Source: Adineta vaga (Eukaryota; Rotifera). Taken from it: 64,000 bases of DNA. Within the stretch, counting starts at the first letter, position 1. Each line of letters begins with the position of its first letter. The position numbers and the translations under genes are program-made. The notes beneath the pieces were generated by a model. That model did not search any database, was not told where the DNA came from, and saw only the letters and a list, made by a program, of their open reading frames with translations. The DNA lies in contig CP075495.1 in assembly GCA_021613535.1 (NCBI GenBank), positions 6,076,001 to 6,140,000 of the forward strand, read 5' to 3'. Below, one piece after another: positions 24,092 to 36,965 of the stretch.

Positions 24092-25454
24092 TTGATGATT
24101 TTAGCTGCAGCTGCATGTGCTGCAGCTGGTATCTCTTACATATTAAATGATGATGAACAACCAACAAAGGCAACCTATGAATCCGTGACTGTATCATCAA
24201 CATTTGTCGATAAACAAGGAATCGTGAAATATATTTTTTATCCACAATGTCAAAACTCGTGTTTATTTATAAATCAAAAACAAAAAAGCACTCGTTCTGT
24301 TACGAATGAATATAAATTAAATCGATATCAATTACCGATGGACAATGTCAGACAAGTCGATAGATCAAATTTTAGACGAGATTTATCGTTGTGTTCTTCT
24401 GGTCAATACCATTGCAAGGTCGATTATTACAGACGTGTACAAAGCCATCATTAGTTGTCGAAAATCTGAATCCATTCCAACGAAACACCATTAAAATTAG
24501 TGTAGGAATTCAGAATGTAAGCAGAAATGCATTTTGATATGGATAAATGGATTCATAGGTAGTAAAGACGACTATATTCTTTTGTTCCAGGAACCATATG
24601 ACAAAGTTAAAATCTCTACAATTCCATCTGAAATCGTTTTTCCTAATTACGATCAATATTCATATCAAACAAATCAACAAAAAGATTTCTCTATATCTGA
24701 TAATACATATGATTCTTTATCATACAATACAACGATGAATGATGATATTATACCAATCGGAATATTGAAAAAGAATAAATTAGATATCAATGATAGAGAA
24801 AATATTCAAAAACGATTTTGTAATGAAAGACTATTAGGTAAATCGAATTGATAATAAACATTTCAGAAATTTTAATTATGTATCAAATGTACAGATACGA
24901 ACGAAAATGATGGTATGAAAACCATCATCTTAAATAATGTCAATCAATGTGTAGAAAATCTATCAAAAATTCTAAGTGAATCATGTTCAAGTGATGAAGA
25001 TCAATTAACAATATTAGAAACTTCATCGTCAATTATTTGTCCAATAAATAATAATAATAATAATAATAACCATCATAAACAAAACTCATCATGTATCGAT
25101 GATCTCAATTCGAAATATGAACATGACAATGTCAATTTCATTCAAACATTGCCAGATGGTATAATTTTACATCATGGTGAACATTTTGGTGTCTCATTAG
25201 GTGAACCTATGATACGTAAAAATAATCTTCATGAAAATCATTCAATTAATGAATTAAATCAATTATTATCAAAGACAAATTGTTTTCTGCTTCAACAATA
25301 TCATATTGAATTTATTGAAGATTTAATTCGATTGTATCTCGAACAAGGACAAGATCATTTTACTGCACTCATGATCAACTTATTTCAAGTTGATCCTTTA
25401 ATTGTTCAACAATTGAATAATGTACTTTTGAAATGGGTAGAAAAATTGACTTAA
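24092..25454 (+). CDS. Unrecognised multi-exon protein, structure uncertain
   Basis: Not recognised. The likely start MILAAAACAAAG looks like a hydrophobic leader. The best-supported exons are about 24592-24840 (EPYDKVKISTIPSEIVFPN..., ending ERLLG) and 24898-25454. The latter has a poly-Asn run from AAT repeats near 25050 and ends NNVLLKWVEKLT with TAA at 25452-25454. These two join in frame through a 57-nt intron. The 5' part (24092-24521) is open in different frames over different stretches: one frame to 24452, a second ATG frame at 24345-24494 (MSDKSIDQILDEIYR), and a third reading KPSLVVENLNPFQRNTIK up to a GTAAGC donor at 24517. An extra intron or a frameshift near 24340-24420 must connect them. 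No domain or catalytic motif is seen. Transcript data are needed to fix the model. Confidence 0.45.
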
Positions 25455-25715
25455 GCGACCTCTTTTCATACTATTTTTTCTAATTCATTTTCTTAATCGA
25501 AGTTCTATAAAACATTGTACAATGAATATTTCATTGATAAACTTGAAAAATTGAATTTGACTTCTAAAAAGATGGTTGTCAAGGTTATCCATAGAGATAT
25601 GAATTTAAATGGCAAACAAACATAGCTTCCGCGCTCACTACGGATTAGCTACCATCAACATTATTATTTTGATTTTAAAACATTGTTGTTTAGTAGAAAT
25701 ACAATACTTTTCATC
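25455..25715. promoter_or_regulatory. 5' flank of tektin-2
   Basis: 261 bp between the upstream gene's stop and the tektin ATG on the same strand. It should hold the upstream gene's 3' UTR and the tektin promoter. No specific motif is identified. Confidence 0.35.
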
Positions 25716-28700
25716 ATGAGCGGATTTAATGCACTTTCCAAACCATTAAAACCTCGATCCGAAGTTGCCGTACATACTATACATCCAACACTCGAAGAAA
25801 AACCTCGTGCAAAATATAGTGTACCAGATTGGTTCAATCACAAGTAATCGAATCTTTGCTATTCGAATTTCTATATTGTACATATTTTCTTGATTAGTTA
25901 TGCTATTTCATATGATGCTGAACGAAGTAGAAATGTCTCGCATCAAGTACGACAAGATGCTCGAAGATTAGCAAATGAAACATATAATGAATCATGGTGG
26001 AATAAACATGATAAGTAAGTGAACGAACAATAGGTGAATGAATAACAACATTCTTTTTTTCTTGTTAGTGATGTACGTATTTCGGATCGTCTTGATGAAA
26101 TTGATCAATGGCGTAAAACACTTGAATATACAATTCAAGATATTGATCGTGAAATTCAAGCTATTCAAACAGCTAAAGAACAATGTGAACGTTATTTAGA
26201 ACATATGCGAAGTCCCTTAGGTAAATAATTTCTTTCTTGAAAAAACAAAAACAAAACTTCAACATTCACAAGCATTTCTGGTTTCTTTTTCCTTTTTTTC
26301 TTTAAAAGACGTTGCATTGGAAAATCATGTTACACGTGATGGACGTAAAGCAATTGATAATGTAGATGATGAAGCTGCACGTGAATTGAAAAAGGTAAGT
26401 TATTCAATAGGATATATTAACATACGATTTCTTAACCAAACGATAAACAAATTTGATTCATTTAATATCATACATTGCTGAATTTTCTCGTCATATTGAA
26501 TATATTCAATTGATTCTTGATTAACAAATAATAGTCGTTGTTTTGTTGAATCACATAATATCCAATCCAATGTTCGTTCATGTCCTGATAAACACGTGAT
26601 ACAACCAATATCATTTAAATCAACATGATAAAATTGATTTTCAAGTAATGAATCATAAACATATAAACAATAATCTTCATGTTGTTTCGATGAATATCGT
26701 CCATAACGTACAACAATACCAATATAATTTTCAAAAGCATGTAAACCATGCATTGTTGCATCATCGAATTCTAAATCAGAAACAAGTTTCAATCCAAATT
26801 GTGATAAACGTGCAAGAACAGCTGATGTCTTTGTTGATGTATATGTAAAATAACCATGATAGATTGATGATAAATTACATGTAAGAAAACGAATTTGATG
26901 ATTATGATCGAGATTAAATGGACAACCTTGTAAACGTTGTTCATGAATAAGTTTACATTTAATTAAATTATAAATATATAAATCTGTTGTTGATGCAATA
27001 AGTAATTCGTCTTTTGATTGATTATAACATACAGCAATGTAATTAATCGTTGTTGATTGTAAACATAATTTCTTTTCCCATAAACCTGTTTGAATATTAT
27101 AAATATCAACATGTGTAGATGTAGCTAGAAGAAATTTATTTGTTTCAAATTTACTAATTGGTTGACAATGATATGGAAAATTGAGAAGATTAATGACTTT
27201 TTGAGGATTATTTTGCCATGATGTTAAATTTAATAAACTTGAACTTCGATTTGTGTTGTTTTGTTTTATTGGTACTGAAAGATCAAATGTAATTGTTGTA
27301 CTTGGTAATGAACTTGTACGACGACGACCACGATAAAGAAATGTATAATCTGGTTCAATATTACAACAAGTGATATAATGTGCTCGCTTTGTTCCATCAG
27401 TTTTATCGCCTTCATCATCACTCAATGCTAATTCAACATGATAAACAGATGATGATGATGTTGTTGATAATTTTTGTTTCGTTTGATCAAGAAATTCAAA
27501 TGTAGTTGAAGAAATTCGTGCATGATGTTTTTCCTCATTATCATTGAATAATAATATTGTTGTTGCACGATGAATAGGTGGTAAAATCGTAGTATCTTCA
27601 ATGAATTCATCGCATTCAAATATATCACATTGATGTAAATATGTAGCATAAGATAAACGTTCCCGAGTATCGAATTGTACACTTTTTCGTACGACATTTT
27701 TTGCTTCATTCAAAGCTGATTTAATTCTTCCATTGATCGATGAAGATTTTAAAAGAAGAAGTTCACGTCTTCGACTTTCAGGAGTCGAACTATGCGTTCG
27801 AATACGTGGCATAAATCAAACCTCAAAAATAGCCGAATAAAAAGAAGAAAAAAGTTAACTATGTCGAGCAGAGAATAATAACATTCTTTTTATTACGTGC
27901 GTAGGAAGTCTACGTGATCGATGGTGTCAAACGACAACTTCATCAACAAGTTCAGACATCTTTCGATCAAATAGCACGACTTACCGAAGCAAAACAACAA
28001 TTAATTCGAGTAAATTTCAACTAAGAAATAGTTCATTTCATTCTAAAAAAAAGTTGCAATTTATCGTTTAGGATTTACAAGATAAACAAACAGCTTTTGC
28101 GATTTGTGAAGAAAATTTACAATTAAATGAATTCTCACCAAATATTAGTTATAAACCTGATCCATGCCGACCAATAAAAGGACAAATTACACCTGAAGAA
28201 TGGTTGGCATTTACAAAATATAATAAAGATCGAGCAGAAAAAGAAAGTATGTAATTAGAAAAACAGCAAACAAATAAAACTTGACTCTCTCTCAGTGTAT
28301 GAATCAACACGTCTTCGTGAAAATATATTTCATACCATGGGTCAATCAGCAGCTGATCTTGAATCACAACAAAAAGCAAGTGAATATGCATTACGAAAAC
28401 GTCTTCATGAACTTGAACGAGCACTTAACGAACTTGAATGGCAAAAGAAACAAGTATAATCTTTATAATTCATTCAGTTCTATTCTATATTATTTGAATA
28501 TTATTTAGACTCAAGAGGAAATTCTTAGTAATGAAAGTGATATTGAACGTTTAGAAAAAGCCATTCGAGGTATGGATCAAATATTTCAATCAATTGATTT
28601 ATGGTTGATAATGTTATTTTAGATAAAGAACCATTAATTAAATTAGCAATGACTCGTCAAGAAAATCGTCATAGTCGACCTGGTATGGATTTAGTTCGTG

Positions 28701-29099
28701 ATGAAGTTTCATATGGAGTATGTTCATAAATATATTCGAATTTCTTCTTCAGAATAATCTCTTTAGTTATGTAATGAAATTCAACAATTAAAAGCAGAAA
28801 AACGTGCCTTAGAAGATCAATTAAAACAAGCGAAGTAATTTGAAACAAAAAAAAAACGAAAGTTGTTTTCTCAAATTATTCTTTCTAGACATGCATGGAA
28901 TATTCTTCAACAAAATTTACATCGTATTGAAGATGAAATTGCTGTAAAATCGAATTCAATTATGTTAGAAAAACGTGCTTTAGAAACTCGTCGTCGTTTA
29001 AATACAGAGATAACACCGATGACAGAAGTTGATCGTAATCGACAATTATTCAATATGGATTCAAGTGGTATTCGGCCAGTTCTTCAATCTATTTATTAA
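25716..29099 (+). CDS. TEKT2: Tektin-2, axonemal microtubule inner protein
   Basis: A coiled-coil filament protein of ciliary and flagellar doublet microtubules. ATG at 25716-25718 (MSGFNALSKPLKPRSEVAVH). The order of blocks matches tektin-2: PDWFNHN, SHQVRQDARRLANETYNES, NKHDNDVRISDRLDEI, the partner of the tektin-2 block LPLDVAIE (here SPLDVALENHVTRDGRKAI), SPNISYKPDP, FTKYNKDRAEKE, and SYGLCNEIQQL. The tektin nonapeptide RPNVELCRD appears as RPGMDLVRD, a relaxed version. The C-terminus is SNSIMLEKRALETRRRLNTE to QSIY, TAA at 29097-29099. Most introns are short, but the one at 26395-27904 is 1510 nt and is almost filled by an antisense gene. Expression in ciliated cells such as corona and protonephridia is expected. 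Confidence 0.92.
26400..27812 (-). CDS. Intronless nested gene, possible beta-propeller protein
   Basis: A single uninterrupted 470-codon ORF lies wholly inside a tektin-2 intron on the opposite strand. The N-terminal 150 residues are basic and Ser/Thr-rich (MPRIRTHSSTPESRRRELLL). From about residue 205 the sequence becomes beta-rich with repeating blocks such as FLLATSTHVDIYNIQTGLW, LLIASTTDLYIYNLIKCKL, IGIVVRYGRYSS and LLFVNQESIEYIQY. This resembles a WD40-like or citron-homology-type propeller without clear GH...WD signatures. Length, codon composition and repeat pattern argue for a real gene. Its stop codon (26400-26402) lies at intron positions +6 to +8 of tektin, so its mRNA must overlap tektin exons antisense. 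The function is unknown. Confidence 0.7.
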   Translation of the reverse strand: MPRIRTHSSTPESRRRELLLLKSSSINGRIKSALNEAKNVVRKSVQFDTRERLSYATYLHQCDIFECDEFIEDTTILPPIHRATTILLFNDNEEKHHARISSTTFEFLDQTKQKLSTTSSSSVYHVELALSDDEGDKTDGTKRAHYITCCNIEPDYTFLYRGRRRTSSLPSTTITFDLSVPIKQNNTNRSSSLLNLTSWQNNPQKVINLLNFPYHCQPISKFETNKFLLATSTHVDIYNIQTGLWEKKLCLQSTTINYIAVCYNQSKDELLIASTTDLYIYNLIKCKLIHEQRLQGCPFNLDHNHQIRFLTCNLSSIYHGYFTYTSTKTSAVLARLSQFGLKLVSDLEFDDATMHGLHAFENYIGIVVRYGRYSSKQHEDYCLYVYDSLLENQFYHVDLNDIGCITCLSGHERTLDWILCDSTKQRLLFVNQESIEYIQYDEKIQQCMILNESNLFIVWLRNRMLIYPIE

Positions 29100-29251
29100 C
29101 AAAAAATCAATAACAACTGATAATTAATCCAAGACATATATATTTTTTTCTTTCTCTTTGATTCCATTTCGGTGTGTGTACGCGTGCTCTACCATTTACT
29201 TTATATATGTCAAACGATGAATAAAAGTTCTACGAGATAAAAACAAATATT

Positions 29252-31330
29252 CTAATGTTTTTTTTTCATTTGAGATGGTTTAAATGTTGTTTCATTGAAT
29301 TGATGAATATGAAAATGAATTAGACTTGAAATGAAATAAAGACATGAACAGGCACTGATAAGAACAGTCCATAAATCAGGATAACGTGATGGTGGTTTCA
29401 CATAAACAGCAGCAAAGAGTAAAGAAAGTGCTACTGTTATACATAAAATCGACTAAAGAAAGAAACGCTTGTTGAATGATTGGAAATGTTGAAGGATTTA
29501 GAAAACATACAAGAAATAATTGTAGTAATGAGATATGATTAAGATGAATGTATAATCGTTGAAAAGCAAGAATTGAAAAACAAATGAAGGTTAACCAAAA
29601 GATAAACACTAGATTATCTTTGAGCATAAGTGGAAAAACACTAAACAAAGAATAAAAATGATTTGTTTGATGTTGAATCTCTTACCTAATCATAGCAAAT
29701 TGAAGAAAACCGAAACATTCCACTGGATATGTTGCTGATAATAATATCACCGGTCTAAAGAAAAGATATTCATTCTTTTTTTCGATTTCGGATAATCATT
29801 CAAAACAATACATACAAACATGGAAGTAAAATTGTTTTTTCATGGACTTGAAAGGAAAATAAGTAAAAACAAAGAGAAACATTGAACTAAACGATAAAAG
29901 ATAGGTTTCATTGAGGGTGTTCTTACGAAATTAATACCTACAAGACTTATATAAAAGTTTCGCACAGAAGGTCGTCGAAAAAGCATGAAACACGATGGTA
30001 AAATACTCAATGATGTTGTTATCAAACTACGCAATACAACTATAAATCATATCGCTGAACAAATTATTCTTACCATAGCTTTGCTAATGTTCCATGATCA
30101 AATTTCAATCGAAGTTTAATAATTAAATTCAATGTACACCAAAAATTAGCCACTTTATCCTATAAATACTAATCAATAAGAAGATTCTTATCCTGAAAAG
30201 ATTTACTTCATATAAACCACGACCAAATGGAAAAAGTCGTTTAATCACAGCTAATGGATCGTGTTTTAATACTGGAATCCAAATGATAAAAAATGTACCA
30301 ATAACCACCAATCCCAATGAAATGAATACTTTCCATCTAAATCAAAAGAGCCGTTTCAGATTTATATCTCATTAAAGAATTGTTTCTACTTGATTTTTCT
30401 TTGTTCAATACAATATGCTGATAATAGATAGACAAAGATGGGTATAGCATGATAAAGTTCCATTTGTTTATAATTTAATGACAAGGTAAAGAATATCGCC
30501 GAAAGTAAAATGGATTTCTCCTGAGTCGCCATTATAAATGCAATTAATGCAAAACCAAGACTGATAGAATTATATTGGAAATGACCATGATCAATTAGAA
30601 TTAATAAAGGATAGAATAAATTTGTTAATAGAACAGTCAACTAGATTAAATATATTCGAATTAAAAGAAGAGAAATAAGAATAAAAATATAAACCCTTTT
30701 AGTTGGAACATTTTTATTTAGTAAATCATTTCGATAAGCATAGAAAACAGCTGGATAATAAATGAGAAGATCAGCAATAAAGACTAAGAATATCATATTC
30801 ATCAAATTATAATCTTTGAAAGAAAGTTTCTTGTAACTCACCTGTATAACGCATGAAGAGTTTGTGTGCATCACTTTCATGACCATGTGATTTTTTCAAA
30901 GCACACCACGTCGGATTGATTTTATTCGATCTATAAAATACGCAATCGACGTATAAATTTTTTTAAAAAACAAAACCGCCTACATCCAACCGCAAATATA
31001 TGAATGATATGCAGTTAATAATGGATAATCCAAACCCCAATATGTCAAATTATTTGAAGATGTATTTTGATACCTAAAGTGCGAATTAATTACGGTCAAG
31101 GTTGACTTTGTTTTCTCTTACCATTCCTTAACTGGTAGATTAACAGTAATTTCCATCCAATGACGTTGTGCTTCAAAATCACCAAACATGGGTTGTTTAT
31201 TGTAACCTTACAAAGAAATAATAGGAGAAATCTGAAAAGATTTCAATGTACCTGAGTAAGGATATCGAGCAACAATCCATCGCATTGCAATAGCCGATGA
31301 AAGTAATCCAAGAAAAAGAAGGTAGTCCAT
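29252..31330 (-). CDS. ALG6: Dolichyl-phosphate-glucose mannosyl-oligosaccharide alpha-1,3-glucosyltransferase
   Basis: An ER membrane enzyme that adds the first glucose to the lipid-linked Man9GlcNAc2 precursor of N-glycosylation. Start [20 protein letters not shown] at 31330. Diagnostic family blocks: [81 protein letters not shown] and [12 protein letters not shown]. The remainder is a series of hydrophobic membrane helices, each on a small exon. The last exon contains [18 protein letters not shown] and ends QMKKKH, TAG at 29252-29254. The order and wording match ALG6 better than the paralogue ALG8. The C-terminal lysines could act as an ER-retention signal (inference). Confidence 0.92.
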
Positions 31331-31492
31331 TCTAGAACAAAAATGATTTATCTATTCTTTATGTTCAGTTCAATTTTAAACAGTATCATTATATTATATC
31401 TGACTCTCTCTATTTATATATTATCTAATTGTGTACATGAACGTATAGACAGAAAAGTTTTTTTTATAAAATATCTGAAAAATATGTTTCAC

Positions 31493-34400
31493 TCATTCTT
31501 CTTCTTCTTCCTCCTCTTCTTCCTCATCTTCTTCATCTTGATCTGGTTGTACATCATTTGAATCGTCGTCCATTGTCGAAGAAGTATCATCTAAAAAATA
31601 ACCCAATTAAGAAACTTCTTTTCAATAATCTTCCTCAATTTCATACTTTCATTTTCTTCTTGCTGTTGTCGATATGTTACATCACTTAATTCATTTCCTT
31701 TCAAATCTTTGGCTTTCAATTGACCAATACAGAAGACATTTGCTGGACAATTATTTACATCAACCATGACTTTAGCTCGACACATAAGCATTTCTAATGT
31801 CCGTTTCAATGCTGGTACTAATCGTATACATGACATGTGTTTTTGATCTTTTTTAACCATATTACAAAGTGATTGTAACAGTCGAGTCGATTTTTGTAAT
31901 ACAGTCAATAATTGTTTTGTTCCATGTGTATCATGAAGAAAATAAAGATCTAGTGTTGGCATTGCACGAGCTCGAAAAACATCAATATATTGTTTTGAAC
32001 ATCGAAGAACAGTTGAAATAACCTAAAGGAAGAAATCAAGATTCATCATTTGACGTTGTTCCTTTGATATTTACCGTAGCATTTTTTGCATAGATTTGAT
32101 CAATAGTTACAAATGATACAAATTTTCGAAATAATTCATTAAGTTCTAACCATTCTGCACAGATATTTTCGAGTTCAGTTTTTTTCTTGGATTCATTTGG
32201 TAATTTAATTGATCGTGCTTTAATAATAAAATGTTTAAAAAGACAACGAAAATAGATAAGAAATGTTGATTTCATATTCCATGTAGATAGATCAACAATC
32301 GCATTATCTGATGTATCATCATCTGTATTATCATTGCCATCTCGATCAGCTCGTGTAAAAATTTTCAATGAATAATCAATCATACCAACAATGACATTCG
32401 TAATTTCATCCGATTCCAGATGAAGTAAATAGAGATTAAGAAGTGTTTCAACAGCTCGTATAGATGAAATTTTTGAAAATGAAATAACCGTACTTGATGA
32501 AGTATCAAGACTACATTCTTCTAAAAATTGACGACATTTAATTGTAAATATTTTGTAGAGTTCATCCTAAAAATATACAAAATATGATGTAGATATTGTC
32601 TAAAATAGACATTCCATTCGATTTACTTGATGTGTTTCTTCATCAAATAAATGAATGAATAATTCTAAAGATTGACAAAGACGAGTTGAATCAATTAAAT
32701 TCAAAATATCAGCGAATGAAAAGATCTTTTTCAAAATTCGAGCTCTTTCGTTATCTTGTTCATCTTTTCCTGTTGTTGTTGTTGTTGTTGTCGTAGTCGT
32801 TTTCTTCATTGGTAAAATATGTTTTCCAATCAATGACAATAAATAACTTAAACATGTTGTATCTTTATCTAAATCTTTTTGCCAATTATTTTGTTTAACT
32901 TTGAATAAACTTAAGAGAAAATAAAAACTATCAAGTACATAATAAAATGTTCGACTAGCTAAATCACGACTTTGATCACGATCAATCATACAATTCATAT
33001 CATCATCATCATCTGTATCCATCACTTGATTTGTTGTATCATTCGAATTTGTTGCACCCATAAATATATGAACATATTTCATTGTATGTAGAACTTGTAA
33101 GAAAAACATTTCAAATAATTCGAATGTCATAAAATCAAGTTTATCATCGTTATTTTCGTCGAAATCTTCATTATGTTCATCTTGATCAACACGAATATGT
33201 TGAGTTTGCAATGTTGTAGGTGCTGTATGAGTATCAAATCGTTTTTTAATTACACCAATCGATGAAATAGATGAATTATTATTTGTTAATAAACGATGAA
33301 GATCACCCATTAATGTTGAAACACAACGAAGGATAGTTAAACGTTGTTTACCATTACTTTTTGCTAATTGTTCGAGATATTTTGTGATATAAGGAAATGT
33401 TACATATTCCAAAGGACGTATATCAAATTCATACATATCAAATGTTAATGGTTGTTTTGATTTAGCTTCTAAATAATAATAAGATGAAGAATCAATTTTC
33501 CGTCTGATATGTTGATTTGTACTGTTCGAATAACATACAGATCACTGGAAACTATCACATAAGTGTACTTACTTGATTTAGTTTTAGGTTTTGGTACAGT
33601 TGCTGTTGCTGTTGTTCGAGATTGAGATCGTTTCTTATTCGTATTTTCTTCATCTTCGCTTTTACTTTCTTCATCATCTTCATCTTCTGTTATCGGAATT
33701 GCTCGTCTAAAGAATACTTTCATACATAGATTTCCAAAGATAATAGAAAAACTATTTACTTTGTTCCTTGTTGTTTTTTTGCTTTTGGTTTACTTATTGT
33801 TGATTTTTTTGTCATTTTTTTAACTTTATTCATTTCAATATTTGAACAAATTGGTTCATAAAATCCATATTGTTGTCGACACATTTGTACACAGATAGAA
33901 AAATGTTCTTCTATATCTGTTAATTGTTCCAGTCTTGTTGATATTAATGATTCATTTTGATTCATTGTCGATGATAACAAATTACATATTTCACGAAATA
34001 ATCGACTAGCATAATAATAAACATCGCACATGATATTCAGAGATAAATTTGATAAATCTTTTAATTTATCACGATAATATTCTAACGATTTTGGTGAATC
34101 AATATCAATTTCATTCGATGGTAAGATATCTGGTATACGTAATGAACATTGAAGAACAGCATCAACTTGATCAATATTTGACCATGATGCTAATACAATT
34201 AGACGAAGCATTGGTGCTAATAATATCGGTGATGAACTTGTATCACTCATAGTTCGATATTGATGATATTTTGAAATGATATTTGCAAGATTAAGAACAG
34301 CTGCATTCGTTGTCTGTCCATTGAAATTATAAACAATACGAGTATATTGAGGAAAACGATTGTTATCAAGTGAATTCGTTGTCATAGACATATCACTATC

Positions 34401-36965
34401 GTTGAGAAATGCTTCTTGAAACATGTCGGCTGCTGAAATTGCAAACCAATTAAGAGATTGTGTATCAATTTGCATGGATGATGCTGTAAATTGTTGTTGT
34501 TGTAATTGTTTGACATTGGCTGAACCAAGTATATTAGCTAATTCGTCATAAAAAAGTGCTAATGTTTGTGGACATTGCATACCAGATGATTGAACAAGAC
34601 CGAGAAGATCTTTTAATTCATTTTCATGATTCGATAGTTTTCCATCAAGACGATTATTACCTAAATATTTTCATTCATTCGTTAGATATGACTTCAATTT
34701 CCCTGTTTTGAATGATGTCAACAATGACTTACCATTCATTGATGTTTGTGCTAAATCGGCTACATGTCTCAACAATAATGAACGAAAGATTTCAATTGCA
34801 CCAAAAACACCGCGTGCTTTTTCTTTATGTGGTTGAATTAAACATTTTGTTACAAACATATTTAAATCATTATAAACACCTGTATTATACATTGAAGCAA
34901 GAATTGAAAATACTAAACGAAGATGATCCCCCTAGAACAAACAGAAAGAAAAATAAATCAACAATCGAGCTAATGAACAATCTACATACACGAAATACAT
35001 CGATATATTCGAAAAGATTCTTCAAATATGATTCACATGTTAACATTTTGATTTTATATCGATAACAGAAACGTTTTAATAATTTTAATATTTGTAAACG
35101 TTGAATATATCGATGTTGAAAGATAATAGCCATACGAACTAATGCACTAACAATTTGTTCATGAAAATCTGGTATAGATTTAATATCTTGACTAATGGAA
35201 AAGAGTAAATCCACAAGCATAACAGCTAATTGAAGACCAATTTGTAAATGAAGAAGATTTGTTGATGATAATGAATTATTTGTTGTTGTTATCGTTGGAA
35301 AATTACCAAACGATAATTGTTGAAAGATAGCGACAGCAAAACGAAATATTTCTTGAGCATATTTCATAACAAAGGATAGATTGGATGTTAAATATGTATA
35401 AATCGAACGAATAATTGAAGAATCTTCACCAAGTTTTTTGATTAATGTTTTTAAATTTGTATAATAGGAACGATTCGCCAGAAGAATACCAATAAAAAAA
35501 TCAAATAAAAAATAACTATTGATTTTTAAACATAGATCAGCAGTAATCGGATGTTTTTCTTGACAAGTTCGAAAAAGAATACGTGATGAATGAAAATAAT
35601 GTCGAAATCGTTCGAAAAGATTTTCAACAGGTTGAAAATTATCGGTTGTAGAACATGTTGAATGATCCGATCTAAAGAAAAAAATTGACAATTCTCCTTT
35701 TGATAATATCAAAGAAGAAAATAGTCATTTCTTACCGTCTACCGGATACAGTTGCAACATCTCGAAATAATAGAATTGTTTCAAACATATTAATCTTTGT
35801 TGATGTTTCAAATAGATAATTGAAACATTCAACTTTAACATCTACAACACTCGTCATAATCATTGGAATGATTTTTTCACGTATACGACGATCCGTTGAT
35901 TCACTTAGTTGTATTGTTGTTAATGTCGATAGAACTTGTTTGATTATTTCGACATTTGTTGAATCAAGTTTTTCTTCTAATTTTGTTACGATATCATTTT
36001 GTAAATAATCATCACAGAAAATATCTGTAACAAGCGAAATCATTTGACAACGTACATCATTATTCATCACTAAATCAATTACATCCAAATAGAAATCTAA
36101 TAAGTCTTTTGCATTCGTTGATTTTCCAATTGGAAGATAATGAAATGTTTGTAATATAAGACGTATCATTGATAATGGTAAATTTTGTACGATAACACGA
36201 TCACCACCTTTATTATCGAAACGAACAAGACGTTTAAGTAAATATTTAGCAAGAAACATTTGTAATTCATCAACACATAATAATATACGCATAAGACTAT
36301 CTTGTTGTTGAGAACGAAGAGGTGAAACATCATCTGTACTTGATGTTGGAAGTAACGATGAACGAAATATGGAATCATTTGAGAAGAATGAAACTAATTC
36401 ATTTTCAAATTGTTTTATAGATATGGATGGTAATGTTGTCGTATTATGATTTGTACTTGATGATGCACGTAAACGTTGAGATAAACGTTTGGCTAATATT
36501 CCTTGATCGACTTTAAGTTCAAGCTATAGAAGAAGAAAAGAATCATATTTCGATTGAATATTTCATGTAGATCATTTCCTCATTTTGCCATTGAGAGAAT
36601 AGTATTGCTTAGACTAAACCAATGGTAAAAATAGCGTGTGTATGTTGTCTATACAATTGTTTCTACACTCCATACATGAAGAAGATCAGCAACTCATTTA
36701 ACTAAGTATCTTTATTTGCTTCACTCACAGTTAATTCATCATTGTTATTCATATTTTCTTCATCAGCCATTTTTATTTCAAGTCCACATTCATCAAGTAT
36801 TCGTGTTATAAACATATTCGTTTCTTGTGCACTTCGTTGTGATTGTTTTGGTGGTGTGGAACTATATTCTTGAATTCTTCCAAGTGATTGTGTCGATTGT
36901 TGCATTGCAACTTGTTGAGTTGCACGCATTTCATGTTGACGTAATAGACCTGTTGGACGATTCAT
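31493..36965 (-). CDS. FANCD2: Fanconi anaemia group D2 protein
   Basis: The central clamp of the Fanconi interstrand-crosslink repair pathway. It pairs with FANCI on DNA and is mono-ubiquitinated. The protein starts MNRPTGLLRQHEMRATQQ (ATG at 36963-36965). The alpha-solenoid body matches FANCD2 in the expected order: MRILLCVDELQMFLAKYLLK, VIVQNLPLSMIRLILQ, QTLALFYDELANIL, SLNWFAISAADMFQEAF, and near the C-terminus LVPALKRTLEMLMCRAKVM plus NNCPANVFCIGQLKAKDLKG. The segment HKEKARGVFGAIEIFRS aligns with the region around human Lys561, and the modified lysine appears to be kept (K of EKARG, near 34822). The tail is acidic (DQDEEDEEEE...), as in vertebrate FANCD2, TGA at 31493-31495. Poly-Thr and acidic low-complexity insertions occur between blocks. 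Confidence 0.92.
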
